Positions 22,388-35,300 of a stretch of DNA of 64,000 nucleotides are shown piece after piece. Positions within the stretch are counted from its first letter, which is position 1, and each line of letters begins with the position of its first letter. The notes under the pieces were generated by a model. That model searched no databases, was not told where the DNA came from, and saw nothing but the letters and a program-made list of their open reading frames with translations. The position numbers were made by a program, and so were the translations under genes. This DNA comes from Asterias amurensis (taxonomy: Eukaryota; Echinodermata; Asteroidea; Forcipulatida; Asteriidae), in the NCBI RefSeq assembly GCF_032118995.1, contig NC_092665.1, positions 14,156,012 through 14,220,011 of the forward strand. Direction: 5' to 3'.

Positions 22388-22938
22388 TAGCTTAGCCCAA
22401 TTTTATAAAGCCTTTAAGCATAAAAAAATTGCTGAACACAGAAAGGTATTGCTTAACAGAAACTGGATACCAGCCAAAATTATTCATTGTTGTGACTGGT
22501 GCCCCACTTAATTGTTACAAAGCAAATTTAACTTTTAAGTAAGCAGTTGTTTCTGCTTTAAAGACACTGGACACTTTTGGTAATTGTCAAAGACCAGTCA
22601 ATTCCCACTTGGTGTATCGCAACATGCATAAAATAACAAACTTGTGAAAATTTGAGATCAATTGGTCGTCGAAGTTGCGAGATAATAAAAGAAAAAACGC
22701 CCTTGTCACACGAGGTTGTGGGCTTTCAAAGCTTGATTTCGAGACCTCAAAATCTAATTCCGAGTTCTCGAAATCAAATTCGTGGAAAATTACTTCTTTC
22801 TCAAGAACTACAGTACTTCAGAGGGAGCCGTTTCTCACAATGTTTTATACTATCAACAGCTCTCCATTGCTCGTTACCAAGTTTGTTTTTATGCTCACAA
22901 TTCTTTTTAGTAATTACCAATAGTGTCCAGTGCCTGTC
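22388..22938. repeat. R2 fragment followed by R1 inserted at its TTAA
   Basis: R2 sequence (CCCAATTTTATAAAGCC, CTGGATACCAGCC) ends in TTTCTGCTTTAA, where R1 begins (AGACACTGGACACTTTTGG, TTAA at 22558-22561). R1 runs to CCAATAGTGTCCAGTGCC; the far R2 half is missing. Confidence 0.75.
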
Positions 22939-24537
22939 TTCCCCCCCCTAACTAACGACACATGAAGGTTAGCTGTGTGTATACCAGGGCAAATAATATC
23001 TTCCAAACGTTTACGGTAAAACTAATGCGGATGAGTTTAACAGAAAAACAACTCAGTTTAATAACCTGTACATTTTAATAATCATTATTTTTATTCATAC
23101 TTAAAAAAATAGTAGTTTACACTTAAAAACATAAACATGTCTTAAAAAACAAATGCTGTAAAAAGTTAAAACTTAAAATATCAAAATATATGTTAGTTTA
23201 TGTTCATCATACTTGAAAACTAGTTTTCATATCATCAAAAATGCCTGTGCATAGATGTTATTAAAAAAAAAAAAAAAATGTGATCAATTTGTCAGAAAGT
23301 GACTGTTGACATCGATCGTCTTAAGAAACAAACTTTACATCTGTTTACATGTAGCTGTGGTAAATGCTGACTAGTATTGATTCATGCTTTTTGAAAATGG
23401 AACAAGTGCCACTTGTCAAGAGTTTTTACTGGTCCTCTGATGTTTTTACTAGCATTTATTTGGCCCGCAGATCTCAGATAAGGGGTGGTGTTAGTTTAAA
23501 GTGATGTCTCCCCAATTTTTGTATACTTATAAAAGTATCTGTATCTTCAAGTAAAGTTTATTTGAAAATGTGTACTCTCACAAGCAGTCACTGTCATTTT
23601 CTTTCTTTTTCTCATTGCATTTCTACCTTGGTTTAAGGGCATTATTGGCAAGTTTTAGTATTTTTATTAACTGCACTCAAATTTGAAGGCAAAGGATTCA
23701 GCTGTCGATCTCACCAAACTCTTCCTAACTTAGGATTAATCTAAGGACTTGCGAGGAGTTAAGTTCCGTATTCAAAGACGTAGGATGCATTGAACCCATC
23801 CTAAGTTAGGCAGGGGTTACTTGTCCTAACTCGAGATAGGATTAATCCTATCCGTTTCGTGAAATCAGCTGCAGGATTGGTAATCAGCTAAAAACAAGTT
23901 GAACCCAATCTCTCAAAAAAATACCAGTGCCCAATTTTATAGAACTGCTTAAGCAGAAAATATTGCTTAACAATTGTCAGCTAAGCAGAAATTAGCAGGA
24001 TACCAGGCACATATTGTACATGTGATGTGGTATTTTGGTTGGTAACCTTTTCTGGTAAGCATAATTTTGTTGTGCTTAGCTACCTGGTGCTTCAGCAGCT
24101 CTTTGAGAGTGGACCCAGAACTTGAGTCCAGGGCCCAGTTTCATAAAGCTGCTTAAGAGTAAAATGATGCTTAACAGTTTTCTGCTTAGCAGAAATTAGC
24201 AGGATACCAGTCAAAGTTGTACATGTGACAAGCTAGTATGGCTGGTAAACTTATTCTGGTAAGCATACTTTTCTCATGCTTAGCTACTTTTTGTGCATAG
24301 CTACTTTTTGTGCTTAAGCAGCTCTTTGAAAGTGGGCCCAGACAGTTTTCTGCTAAATAGCAGATGTTAGCAGGATATCAGTCAAGAATTGTACACAATA
24401 ACCAAGCTAGTATGTCTGGTAACCTTATTCTGGTATTTTTTTTGTGCCTAAGCAGCTCTTTGAACCAGAATTGAGTCCAGTGGACCTGACTGCTCGGCCA
24501 CCATGACATTACCATCATCCTTATACAGCAGACCAAG
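22939..24537. other. Intergenic spacer between gene B and the centrin gene
   Basis: AT-rich, with a long A-run near 23263. It contains a CTTAGGATTAATC foldback (23720-23870) and then two or three R2 copies in a row (about 23925-24115, 24128-24335, 24336-24470). No exon supported. Confidence 0.55.
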
Positions 24538-27500
24538 TTAAAACAGATTGGTTTTCAGCATGACGTTTGTAAACTCCTGGAGGTCTACCTCGTTGTCCCC
24601 GTTCCGATCTGCTTCTTCGATCATGTCTCGTAATTCCTGCTCGGTGAATTTTACCCCAGCCTCCTTGCAAGCTTTCTTTAAGTTATCCAAGGTTATCCTC
24701 CCTGTTCCTTCTGGATTATACCAAGCCAAGAGAAAAGAGAGAGGGTACATCAATAAAACTTAAGTGTTGTTTTTAAAGGCACTGGACACTTGGTAATTAC
24801 TCAAAATAGCTGTAAGCATAAAAACTTATTTGGTAACGAGCAGTGGAGAGCTGTTGATAGTATAAAACATTGTGAGAAACGGCTCCCTCTGAAGTAACAG
24901 AGTTTTTGAGAAAGGGGTATTTTTTCACTTAATTATCAGGCCTGAAGTCTCTAATTGTTATTTAGGCATCTGAAAGAACAAAAATTTGTGCAGAATTCAA
25001 GCTGATGCCTAGTGATATATTCTATTGTTACCACACTCACCATAATCAAACATTCGAAAGCCTTGCTGTATTTCGGCAAATGCGTCTCTCGCCGTTCCCT
25101 GTCTATCAATAATAAACTCTAGGAATTCACTGAAGTCGATGGTCCTGCAAATTATTAAAAAAATAAAAGAATAGAAGACTTAATCTACCGTTTGCCCTTT
25201 CTGAAATGCACCCAACTCCTGAGCCCCATCGATTCCTGTATAATATGTTTAGCCGTTTAAAAATTCCAGTATTTCCCAAATTATGTAGAAAGTACTTCCT
25301 TTGTGGCTTCTGTGCACCATCAAGGCAGATACTTTTTTTTAAACTTATCTCAAAATTTTCACTTCACGATCCAAAACAAAATCAACATTTACAACTGTTT
25401 ACTCCCACAACTCCAACTACAGTCGACTGGTTACAACAAGATCGCTGGGACTGGCCAAACTACCTTTATTGTAACGCAAATGTTGCTATTGTCCTATTAG
25501 AGGACAGAACAATGAAACACAACTGTCCGCCATGTTGGGGGTAAAAATGTGCATACACGCGCATAGGTGCGTAAACACGTGTACCATCCTCTTGTGTACA
25601 TTTTGACCCCCAACATGGGGGACGGGAGACCCGCGTGTATGCGCAGTGTTCATTGGGTCTATACATAAAAAAAGAGAATTTTAGGCAACAAATTTCAACA
25701 AAGTATATGCACACATGTATAGTCTTACCCTGATCTATCCAGGTCCATATCTGCTACCATTGCACGTGCCTGTTGCTTCGTCAGCTTGAACCCAAGAGCT
25801 CTCATAGTGTTCCTAACCGCGTCAGCTTTGATCATACTGTGACAACAAAATAAAGTTTTTGACATCTTAGAGGCAAAGAATACCTTTTATTTGTTTTGTT
25901 TTTAAGCTGTTTGATTCAACCTCCATGTTTGTTTTAATCCTTTATTCTTTTTATACAATAAAACTACCCCCCCCCCTATTTTTCTAAGTTGGCATTTGAG
26001 CCTCGGTAAAGCACCAAATCAAGTGATGAAGAGAATCCAGACTAACTTTTAAGTAGTTTCTCCAACCAAAAATACTTCATAACAAAGGGTTTTTGCCTTG
26101 TATTGATGTGTACCAGGACACTAGCAGTACATAAAAAAGTGGAAAATATATTGATGTTATGAGATATTGCCAAACTCTCATTTCTATCTCCATGGCTAAA
26201 CTTAACTGATTTGGGCTATTGAACCAGTTCAACTGTCATCAATCGCCACCTACTGCTGGGGCTCAAACAGGGCTACGCCCCCCTCCCCTCACAGACAACA
26301 AGGATGTAAGCAAGGGCATCGTTCACTAGGAGCCTGGCTGGTATAGAATGCACTACCTTCAACAACATTTCAAAACAATTATGGTTTTAGTGTCTTGCTC
26401 TGCGTCCTCACTGGAATTCAAACCCACACTCTGCTGCTGACAGCACCAGAGCTTGGGTCTGGTGAAACATACTGCTCATAGTCACGACACATAACCAATT
26501 TTGTCTTTGCAAGCAAGCCAGCTTACTATTTTTCGACCTCCGCCCCACTGAAAGAAAATTAGCTTCCATATGTTCTCCCACCAAAAATTGGCCTTGTCAC
26601 TTATTAAAATGAGTTCCTATTGTTTTTGTTGTTAATTTTGTGCTGGTTAATGCTTATTATCAACCCGTTTTTCTATATTCTCGCTAAAATGAATTTTTTT
26701 TTATTAAAAGTGGCATATTTTATGTACTTGTTACAATTTTTATCACACGTTTTTTCAGCCTTCGAGCTGTTTTCATCGAATTTGTTTTGAAATAAACCAT
26801 TTCAACACATGGAAAGGATTGGAGGAACTTGCAAAATTTACCCATCGCTATCTGCAAAAGCATCAAACACTGTTTTTAAATCTCGGATCTCGTGAGGTGT
26901 TAACTGCTGGAACGCTTTGGCTGAAATCTTTGCCCCAAGGAACTCTTTGGTGTTCAGGTCCACCTTTTCTCCAGTCAAAACAGATTTTAACTGCACAAAA
27001 AAGAAAGTGTAAACAGTGGCAATTAATTTTTTAATGTATTAAAAGGGTCTTGCACAACCAACTTTCTGATTCTATTCTACTTCTACTTCTCTACTTGGCA
27101 AAGTCCCATGATGGGATATCACGCCAAGATTTCGCACGCGTTTGATCGATGACATGATGAAGCAACTAGATAGGGTAGATTAAGAGTGGATTTGAACTGG
27201 GAGAGCTGGGCAGTGACAACAGGCAGAGGAAGATTGTTCCATGCAGGGGTAATTCTTGGGGGAAAAAAAGAGTTTTTGTAGATGTTGCTGCGGGGTGAAA
27301 AGAGATAGTATTTCAGTGGATGGTAACTGTGTGTTGATATACCGGGCCCGGGGGGCACAAGAGTCAGAAAGTTGAGTGGGTTAATGGATACTAGTTGGTT
27401 GTGGTGAGAGATCCGATACACATCGTTGTAAGACTGGCATTTCAAACCACACCCCATTAGTACAAAAGGTAGAACCAACTAATACTCATGAGACTCAGGT

Positions 27501-28363
27501 AGTGTTTTATTTGTTTTTACATAGCCTTTTATTATCCCTCTATTTCGGTCCTACTACTTGCCGTCAACTCGCCGACTTGCCGTCAACTCGCCGTCAACTA
27601 ATTTTTGTGCCGTCAACTCATTAAATTTACATGAACAATTTATAAATGGGGCACGGAAATGTTAAGTCTGGGCTAAACTACATCTTTCTCATGGTTTTCG
27701 GTACAAATTCGTTCACAAAAACGACTTTGTGTTGATAAAAAAAGGTTCCAATCATTGACATCTTGGGGCAAGAGTAATCAACGTGAAAAAGCAAGATGGC
27801 GGCTGACGGTTTTGCTGCTTCGAGATAATTTGTTCACGAGAAAAAAACTAAAATGTTATTCCGAAATATGACCTGGAGTTGACGGCGAGCGAGTTGACGG
27901 CGAGTGAGTTGACGGCAAGTAGTAGGACCCCTCTATTTTTAGTAAATAAGTTCTAGGCCTATATAAAAACAGTAGGCCTTATGTATGAAAGTTGCATGAC
28001 GCAATTGTGGGTTTTTTCTATTTTTTGTTATTGACACACGATGAGCTGGTTCCAAGCAAAAAAAACATGACAAACACTCCCGAATCGTGGTGCCAGGTAC
28101 AACAACAATCATGACAATGCACAAACAAATTACCTTTTCTTTTATTAAAAACACGCAAAATTGTTTTTTGTTCACCGACAGTCAATACATACAATAGTCA
28201 GATATGAACAACAATAAGCTTAATTAAACAACAAAACATCATAATTTACCTTCTCCTGGTACGAGGCGCCTGTTGAAGTACTCTGTCCAGCTTTCGAATT
28301 ATCCCCTACAGCTGTCTTAGATTTGCTGCGTTTCTTCTTAACTTTATTCGAATCTGACGACAT
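24538..28363 (-). CDS. Centrin-like EF-hand protein (215 aa, five exons)
   Basis: Exons in transcript order: 28363-28250, 26990-26842, 25836-25729, 25144-25041, 24710-24538; phases agree and total 648 nt. The protein has a basic, Ser/Lys-rich N-terminus (MSSDSNKVKKKRSKSK), longer than in classic centrins of about 172 aa, then four EF-hand units. EF2 (DLDRSGTIDFSE, about 119-130) and EF4 (DRNGDNEVDLQE, about 193-204) are canonical calcium loops. EF3 (DYEGTGRITLDN) ends in Asn as in human centrin-2. EF1 (ADSDGMIKAD) is one residue short and lacks the usual first acidic residue, so it should not bind calcium. The end MLKTNLF matches the centrin C-terminus (MKKTSLY in human CETN2). Centrins act at centrioles and basal bodies. 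Which paralogue this is cannot be settled by eye. Confidence 0.92.
24773..24992. repeat. R1 copy, right part lost, in the centrin intron
   Basis: TTAA then AGGCACTGGACACTTGG, continuing with TTGATAGTATAAAACATTG and AACGGCTCCCTCTGAAGTAAC; the right terminal inverted repeat is missing. Confidence 0.8.
26210..26480 (-). repeat. tRNA-derived SINE in the centrin intron, copy 1
   Basis: Matches 33115-33380 along its length (AGGAGCCTGGCTGGTATAGA, CACTCTGCTGCTGACAGCACC, AGAGCTTGGGTCTGGTGAA). On the minus strand GGGTTTGAATTCC occupies the B-box place. Confidence 0.6.
27060..27478 (-). mobile_element. LINE 3' fragment: reverse transcriptase C-terminus
   Basis: The minus-strand frame carries the typical tail of a non-LTR (CR1/Jockey-like) polymerase: HHNQLVSINPLNFLTLVPPG, then IYKNSFFPP and AWNNLPLPVVTA...FKSTLNLPYL, ending with CEILA. 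Only this end is present, so the copy is strongly 5' truncated. It sits in the first centrin intron, in the same orientation as the gene. Confidence 0.75.
27546..27929. mobile_element. DNA-transposon-like element with TIRs of repeated GCCGTCAACTC units
   Basis: Left end GGTCCTACTACTTGCCGTCA and right end GGCAAGTAGTAGGACC are inverted, each followed inward by several copies of GCCGTCAACTC or its inverse. CCTCTATTT occurs directly outside both ends (27537-27545, 27930-27938), a probable 8-9 bp target duplication as made by hAT or Mutator-like elements. No transposase. It lies in the first centrin intron. Confidence 0.8.
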
Positions 28364-29374
28364 GATAACAACTTGATTTTTGATACAAACTTTTTAACTT
28401 TCTGCAAAATCAATCAATCGTGAACGTTGTGTATACAAAACCACGGTGACCAGAGATAAGGTGTTTGTTGCAGTTTACTACCTCCAGTAAATATACATTT
28501 TGACCGACCGGCCGTAGAGGGCGTTCTCTATCTTTCACAAACTTATCGGCCTATTAGTTGCATTACACCCAAAAAGTTCTCATTCAAAATAAGAGATTTT
28601 GACCGTTTTAGTGTGGTACACCCAACCAACCTTCCCTGGCTGAAATTCTCAGTTCAATTTTTACACGGTTAAAAGAGTAAAACAGAGCATAAATAAAAGA
28701 GATGACACAGTTATTTTAATTATGGTATCAATGTTTAGTTTTTTATCCCTAGAACTAATACAAAAAGGTTTTAGAAGTTGGCGAAAAGGTAGAATACAAA
28801 CTTCTGTAAAAAAAAATGCTGCGAAGTTTTGAGATAAAACTTGATTTTGTTGTCAGAGTTTGAAAGATTATAAAAATTCCTAGTCTGCTCCAGACACTTG
28901 GTCCCAGGGGCTAGGTTCAGCTTTGGCTCCGGCTTGTGCTAGGCTAAGCTAATGGCTACAGCTTAGCTAGGCTCCATCAAATTTTGAAAAGTGTGTTTGC
29001 TATACGGGGCTTCAAACAAGCAGACAGATCCCAAGCCAAAGTGGTGGTTTTGAAAACCTTACCTAGTATTTTTTTTTTTATAAAAGGCACATGGACCCTA
29101 TTGGTAATTACTCAAAATAATTGTTAGCATAAACGAGCAATGGAAAGCTGTTGATATTATAAAACATTGTGAGAACTGGCTTACGTAACGTAGTTTTTGA
29201 GAAAGAGGTATATTTTGCCTCAAATATTCTGACCTAATTTTGAGAAAAGGTTTTAAAAAGTCTAAATCTTTTGGCTGGTCATTTAAAAAAATAAAAATAA
29301 AAATAAAAACCCTCTTTCCCTTTTTTCAAAAAGTCAGAACGCTAAACATTTATTAATTTTTTTTTTTTTGGCCT
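28364..29374. other. Promoter side of the centrin gene and PUS3 3' flank
   Basis: Just upstream of the centrin ATG is its 5' UTR and presumed promoter. 28900-29050 is a diverged relative of the GGCCCTTTTC foldback. 29084-29290 is a left half of R1 (GGCACATGGACCCTATTGG, TTGATATTATAAAACATTG). An A/T-rich tail precedes the PUS3 stop. Confidence 0.5.
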
Positions 29375-32300
29375 TTATTCACTAGTTTCTATGGTCTCTA
29401 GCCGTCTCTTTTTGGTGAAGTGTCGGATGCGGTCCTCAAGGCTCTCTGTCAAAGGAAACCAAAAATGAAGCACAAATAATTACAACAGATAACTTTTAAA
29501 GATACTAAACAGTATTGGTTAAGCTGACAAGATGGTCGTTGACAGTGTTCATGGTTTGCGGTGTACAATAAACTACCGCTCATTTGGAACAATCTGCCTT
29601 TAGATATTAGAACTGTCTCTGCTGTCAATGTCTTCAAGCGTCGCCTGAGGACCTATCTTTTTAGCAATGATATTGTGTAAAAAATTTCTTGAATGAAACT
29701 TTACCACGTTTCTGTGACTTTTTATTAATGACACAATAATAATATGCGTTTTTTTTCAAAATTTGTGGGTTCTTTTTAAACACTGATGGTTGAGCTCCCT
29801 GTTTGCTGTATTTTGGGATTAGTACATTTGCTTTTTAGTATTGTAAAGCGCTCAGTGACTGATTTGTTTTATTTACTGTTATTTATTTTAAATCTTTAGA
29901 CATACACAATAATAACAAGTTGGACAGGGGCTGTCAAGGTTATACAAAAGTATCAAAACTGTCATCTCGAGGTGTGTTAATCAAGACAAGACCCCTGCCA
30001 GCAAAAAAGGAAACTATATAATATAAAAAGGAGAATGCACTAAAACACTATTTGATGTTGGGCGCTCTATAAATCCTGCTTATTATTATGATTTTGTTAT
30101 TGTGTTTACTGTTTCATTGTTACTGTTTCATTCACTCACCACACACTGGCCTCTGCAGGAGTGGTTTGTACGATTTAGACTTAGTACCAAGCAGAAGGAA
30201 AGCAGTTTGATTTGTTATTATTGGTCTCAGCGATGCATCCTCCTCTCTCTGATTGGTTTGGTCTTGTCCGGAGCTCTCTGTCTTCAGTGTTTGAACGGGG
30301 GCACTCTGGAGTCCATCCAGCATTCTCTTAAGAGTAGCCGTCCTGGGTAATAAATTCACAGTGATTAGGCTTGGGGTTTTTCAGGATTTTCTCCTCGATC
30401 CTTCAAACTTTCTTGAAAGAAAGTAAAGAATTCGTCAAAGATCCAACCGGTCCCTTTTTCTTTCTCCTTTTGAAAGGAAGTAAGAAGCAGCCCATATTAT
30501 GTCCTTGTGTTGTACACAGTCTGTGAACCTCCTGAGGTTCTTTGGTCTTTGCTACTTTTTATACTTAAGCAGTTTTGTGAAATTAGGCTGGGCCATTTCA
30601 TAAAGCCTGTAAGCACCAAAACTTGCTAAGCACAGAAGAGTATTGCTTAGCAGAAACACGTTACAAGCCCATAATACATGATGAGTGCATTGTTGAGGCT
30701 ACTGCCCGACTTGTTTTTTGCGTAGCGAAGAACTTTTCAAGCGGTAATTTCTGCTTAACAGCTTTATGAAATTGGACCCAGATGTCTGTAATACTAGACG
30801 GCAGAGAATGCTCGACAAGTAGCTAGAGGCCAGTTCGACTCCTTATGTTTTTTTGTCATGAGACAAAGAGTTTTGAGCATTGGACTTAAGTGTTAGACTC
30901 AAACCCACAAATCGCGGATCAGAACACCTTAAAAGGTGTTTTGATCCGTGATTCCCCCCCCCACCCTCTCTTGACACTTGCGACACTGGCCCATATTTTA
31001 TCAACATACATGTGGCACGGGTAACCTGTGGCACAAGACAATCGACCTATAAGAGATAATTACCTTACAACATTCTGAGCCCACATGCTTTGAAGTCGGG
31101 AAATATTGTGCTTCTGGTCGCCTGAAAAAGTTATATAATAATTATTTATTTATTAATAAAGCACTCAGATACTTTTTGGCAACTTCAACGACCAGTTGAG
31201 CCCAAATTTTTCACAGGTTTGTTATTTTATGCATATGTTGGGATACAGCAAGTGAGAATAATGGTCTTTGACAATTACAAAAGGTGTCCAGTGTCATTAA
31301 AGGAAATCCCACAACAACAACAATTCAACTGGTTCCACTCAATCCGTATGTCCATAGTCTTTATTTATTTTTTAGTTGTTTTTCTATTTTTAATAAATGC
31401 TTTCAATCAATTAGTTTTTATAAATAAATCTCTAAATTTAATTTATACCATTTTAAAATGTTGATGTGTCTGTAGTTGCTGGGCACCTCTGAAAAACTGA
31501 GAGGTATCCCCTGGGTAGGTATAAAATAAATAAATATAATTAACACCTTGCTCGTAAATCCAGTGAATTCCCCGGTAGGCGCAATCATAAAGGACGAGCG
31601 GATACTCGGACGCCATTGAATATTGAGGTTTACAGGGCTGGGTCTTCACGTCTAGCAGTCTATCAATTATCTAAATAAAGAAACAACAGGTGGCTTAAAG
31701 ACAGTGGACACTATTGGTAATTACTCAAAATAATTGAGAGCATAACAACTTACTTGGTAACAAGCAATGGTGAGCTGTGTTGATAGTATAAAACATTTTG
31801 AGAAACGGCTCTGAAGTAAAGTAGTTTTCGAGACAGAAGTAACTTTCCACTAAAATATTTGAATTTGATTTCAAGACCTCTGAATTAGATTTTAAGGTCC
31901 TGAATCAAGCATCTGAAAGCAACACAACTTTGTGTGACAAGGGTGTTTTTTCTTCCATTAATATCTTACAACTTTACCAGGCCCTTCAAATTATGCAAAA
32001 CAACTTTATGAAATTCATACAAACCATAATATTATTTGGGGTCTTACAAAACTAATTATGAAAAGGTGGGGGATTTCCTTATGTTGATATTCATTAGCCC
32101 CCACAATACAAGTGTACTAGACAAATTAAATAAAATCAGAAAAAAAAGAAAATAACCGTCTGAAGGGATTCAATACCAATTTTAAAAAAGAGACAACATT
32201 TTTAAAATGGTAAAATAAGTTTTCTTCTTAAATCTGGTTTTACTTTTTTTCACAATCTGCTGTGAAGATAAAGTCAGGTACCCTACCTCGGGTTGCTCCT

Positions 32301-35300
32301 TGTGTTGTCCAATCAGGAGCAAGATGGCAACCATACATCTGACTTGGTGGTACAGGAAGGCTTGGCCGGTCACTGTTAGCTCATACATCTGATACCCATC
32401 ATCACTGGACGAGTAAACAGACAGACAGGAAGATAAAATAAAACAGACAAACAGACAGATAAAGTACAACAGCCTGCTAAAAATAACTGGTTTCTTTTGT
32501 ATCTCAAATGACATAGTGTTACAGCCTAGCGAGTTTACCAGATTTAAGTTCTGGGCCGGATTTCAAAGAGCTGCTTAAGCACAAAGAGTAGCTTAGCACA
32601 GCAAAATTATGCTTACCAGAATAAGGTTATCAGGCAAACTACCATGTCACATGCTCATTTCTGCTAAGTGGAAAATTCTTTATCTGCAAATTTGTTTCTG
32701 CTTAAAGCCATTGGACCCTTTCGGTACAGAAAAAAAAAAAAAAGTTCACAGATTTACAAATAATTTACAGGGTTTACAGAAGGTAATGGTGAGAGACTTC
32801 TCTTGAAATATTAGTCCATGAAATGCTTTACTTTTTGAGAAAACGGTAAAACAATATAAATTCTCGTTAACGAGAATTACGGATTTGTTATAAACACATG
32901 TCATGACCCGGCGAAACGCGCGAAAACAGGAGTGGGTTTTCCCGTTATTTTCTCCCGACTCCGATGTCCGATTGAGCCTAAATTTCCACAGGATTGTTAT
33001 TTTATATATAAGTTGTGATACACGAAGTGTGGGACTTGGACAATACTGTTTACCGAAAGTGTATAATGGCTTTAAGCAGCTCTATGTAATTGAGCCCTAC
33101 ATTTGACTGACTTGGGCTATCGACCCAGACCAACTGCCACCACAGGCACATTGCCACGTACTCCAGGGGCTGAAACCCTTCAGGATTTAGGCAAGGGTAT
33201 CATCCACCAGGAGCCTGTCTGGTAGAGCAGTACGCTTTAGCATCCAGACTTTTTTGAACCAATTATGGTTAAGTGCATTGCTCAAGAGCACAAGTGTCGT
33301 GACTGGGATTCGTACCCGGACTCTGCTGCTGATAGCACCAGAGTTTGGGTCCGGTGAACTACACCGACCGGCCATTTGACATAACACGTCACAGTAATAG
33401 GAAAAGTATTCTGCAGGCTTACCGGTTATCTAATTCTTGAATGTCGATAGAGAGGATTGTACGCCAAAAGTTAACGACACCATTTCCTACATCCATCTGA
33501 AAGCCAAAAAAATGCCATATGATGAGAATGATTTCAAATCCTCTCATTTCACTCAATCTGTTTCAATATCTCAGCAAATAAGACACATGCACATCAATTT
33601 AACTTTCATAAATATTTCACATTTTTAAGTTTGAAAAGGGGAGTTTTAGCAAAGGCCATTTTTGGGGGGGTTCTTACCTTGCAGAAATTACGAAAGTCAT
33701 GATCGCCGACAAGCTTTTGTGCGGAATTTCTCATCAGCTGCAAAGAAATGAACAGATAAAAACCCAATTGAGTTTATGAGATGGACGAGCTAGTCCTGTG
33801 GATAAAGATTGAATGGTTATGTCCACGCAGGAAGAATAATCTGTAATTGGAAAACACTCAAGACACGTATCTGACAGTAACATTTCTCAGATTCAAATTT
33901 GGGGGCTTAAAACCTAATCTTGTTTTAATTGCCAAACATTTTAAAAGTGATTACCAAACTTATACCATCGCTGCTTAAAAAATTCTTCTTTATCCAAAAT
34001 GCAATTGTCACATCTTTTTTTCTAGTTAATATACTTTATTTTATTGGTATACTTACTTCAATGTCCGAATCCCCTCTTGGAATGAAATACTTGTAGGTTC
34101 TGTAAAGTGCACTAAACCTGAATCAAAAAAATACATTAATTCAAGAATTCAGTAAAAGGCGGAATTAAACACTCAAAACATTATACTGGAATATTTATGC
34201 ACACATCTGCATGCTTCCTTTTTGAATCGGTAAGGGCATCAAGGCATTTCTTCCTTTGTAAAGGGCACCTTATAAGGAAGTTTCTACTAGATCATTTCAA
34301 GGACACCAAGGCAATGACCAGGGGGCATGCAAGCAATTGCCTTCGATGCCTCCATGAAATATCAGGCCTGTATGTGTTTATGTATACTAATGCCTAATTT
34401 TTTTCTCCGTACCTAGCATCAAATTTTGGGTCGACTGGCGTCCAGGCTATGCATCTGATGGTCTCTGGTAGAACCCTGTTTAAAATGTGTGTGTATTCAA
34501 TCTCAACTTCCTTGTTCCCTGAAAATATATCAGCGAGGGTCAGTCGTTGTTATTTCAAAAGAAAAAAAACCTTAAAATTGTCTTGATAAAAATGTTACAG
34601 CACATGATTTTATTTTTAACTCTAAATTTTAAGTGGCCACAAATGGACGATTTTGTTTGTAAATCTCTCAAATGTAACTTGACATAAACAAATACTGACA
34701 CTACTTCACGATGGAGTGAATCCCCATGTACAAAAAGCAATAAAAACACTATGGATCCAGAATGTGCAATAAAGAGTATAATATTCTGTACAAGGAGAAT
34801 TTTATTTCTTTTCATTAAGCAATGCTTTTTTGTTCTACATTCAGCGTGATTCTTTTCGAAGGTGTTTTTCCGTAACGGCAACTTTCTATTTTATGAATCA
34901 CGGCAAAACTGCGGATGAGTTGCCTGCCTCGATATGGGAGAAGGTATGCGCACAAAGAATCTGGAAAGAGTTCATAATTTCATGTACAGCCTCAGGCTAG
35001 AGTCCTAGACCCAGTGACTGGGGCGCTAATTTTGACATTATCGGTCATCTAGCTGACCGATGTCAAAATTTTGAGAAAAAAAAAATCTAGCGCCCAAGTC
35101 ACTGGGTCTAGCCTCAGGCCTGCTTTGATCCCGACGACACAGGGAAGGAAGTCTAAGATTTTAGAAACTGGAAAAAATGAAATAAAAACAACTTCAAATA
35201 CAACCTCACCTGATCTCTCTTGTGCTGTGCCATTGATGGTCTGAATGACCCCTGACCCCTCCAGTAGATTTGACCTGAGGTCAATAGAAATGACCTGTCC

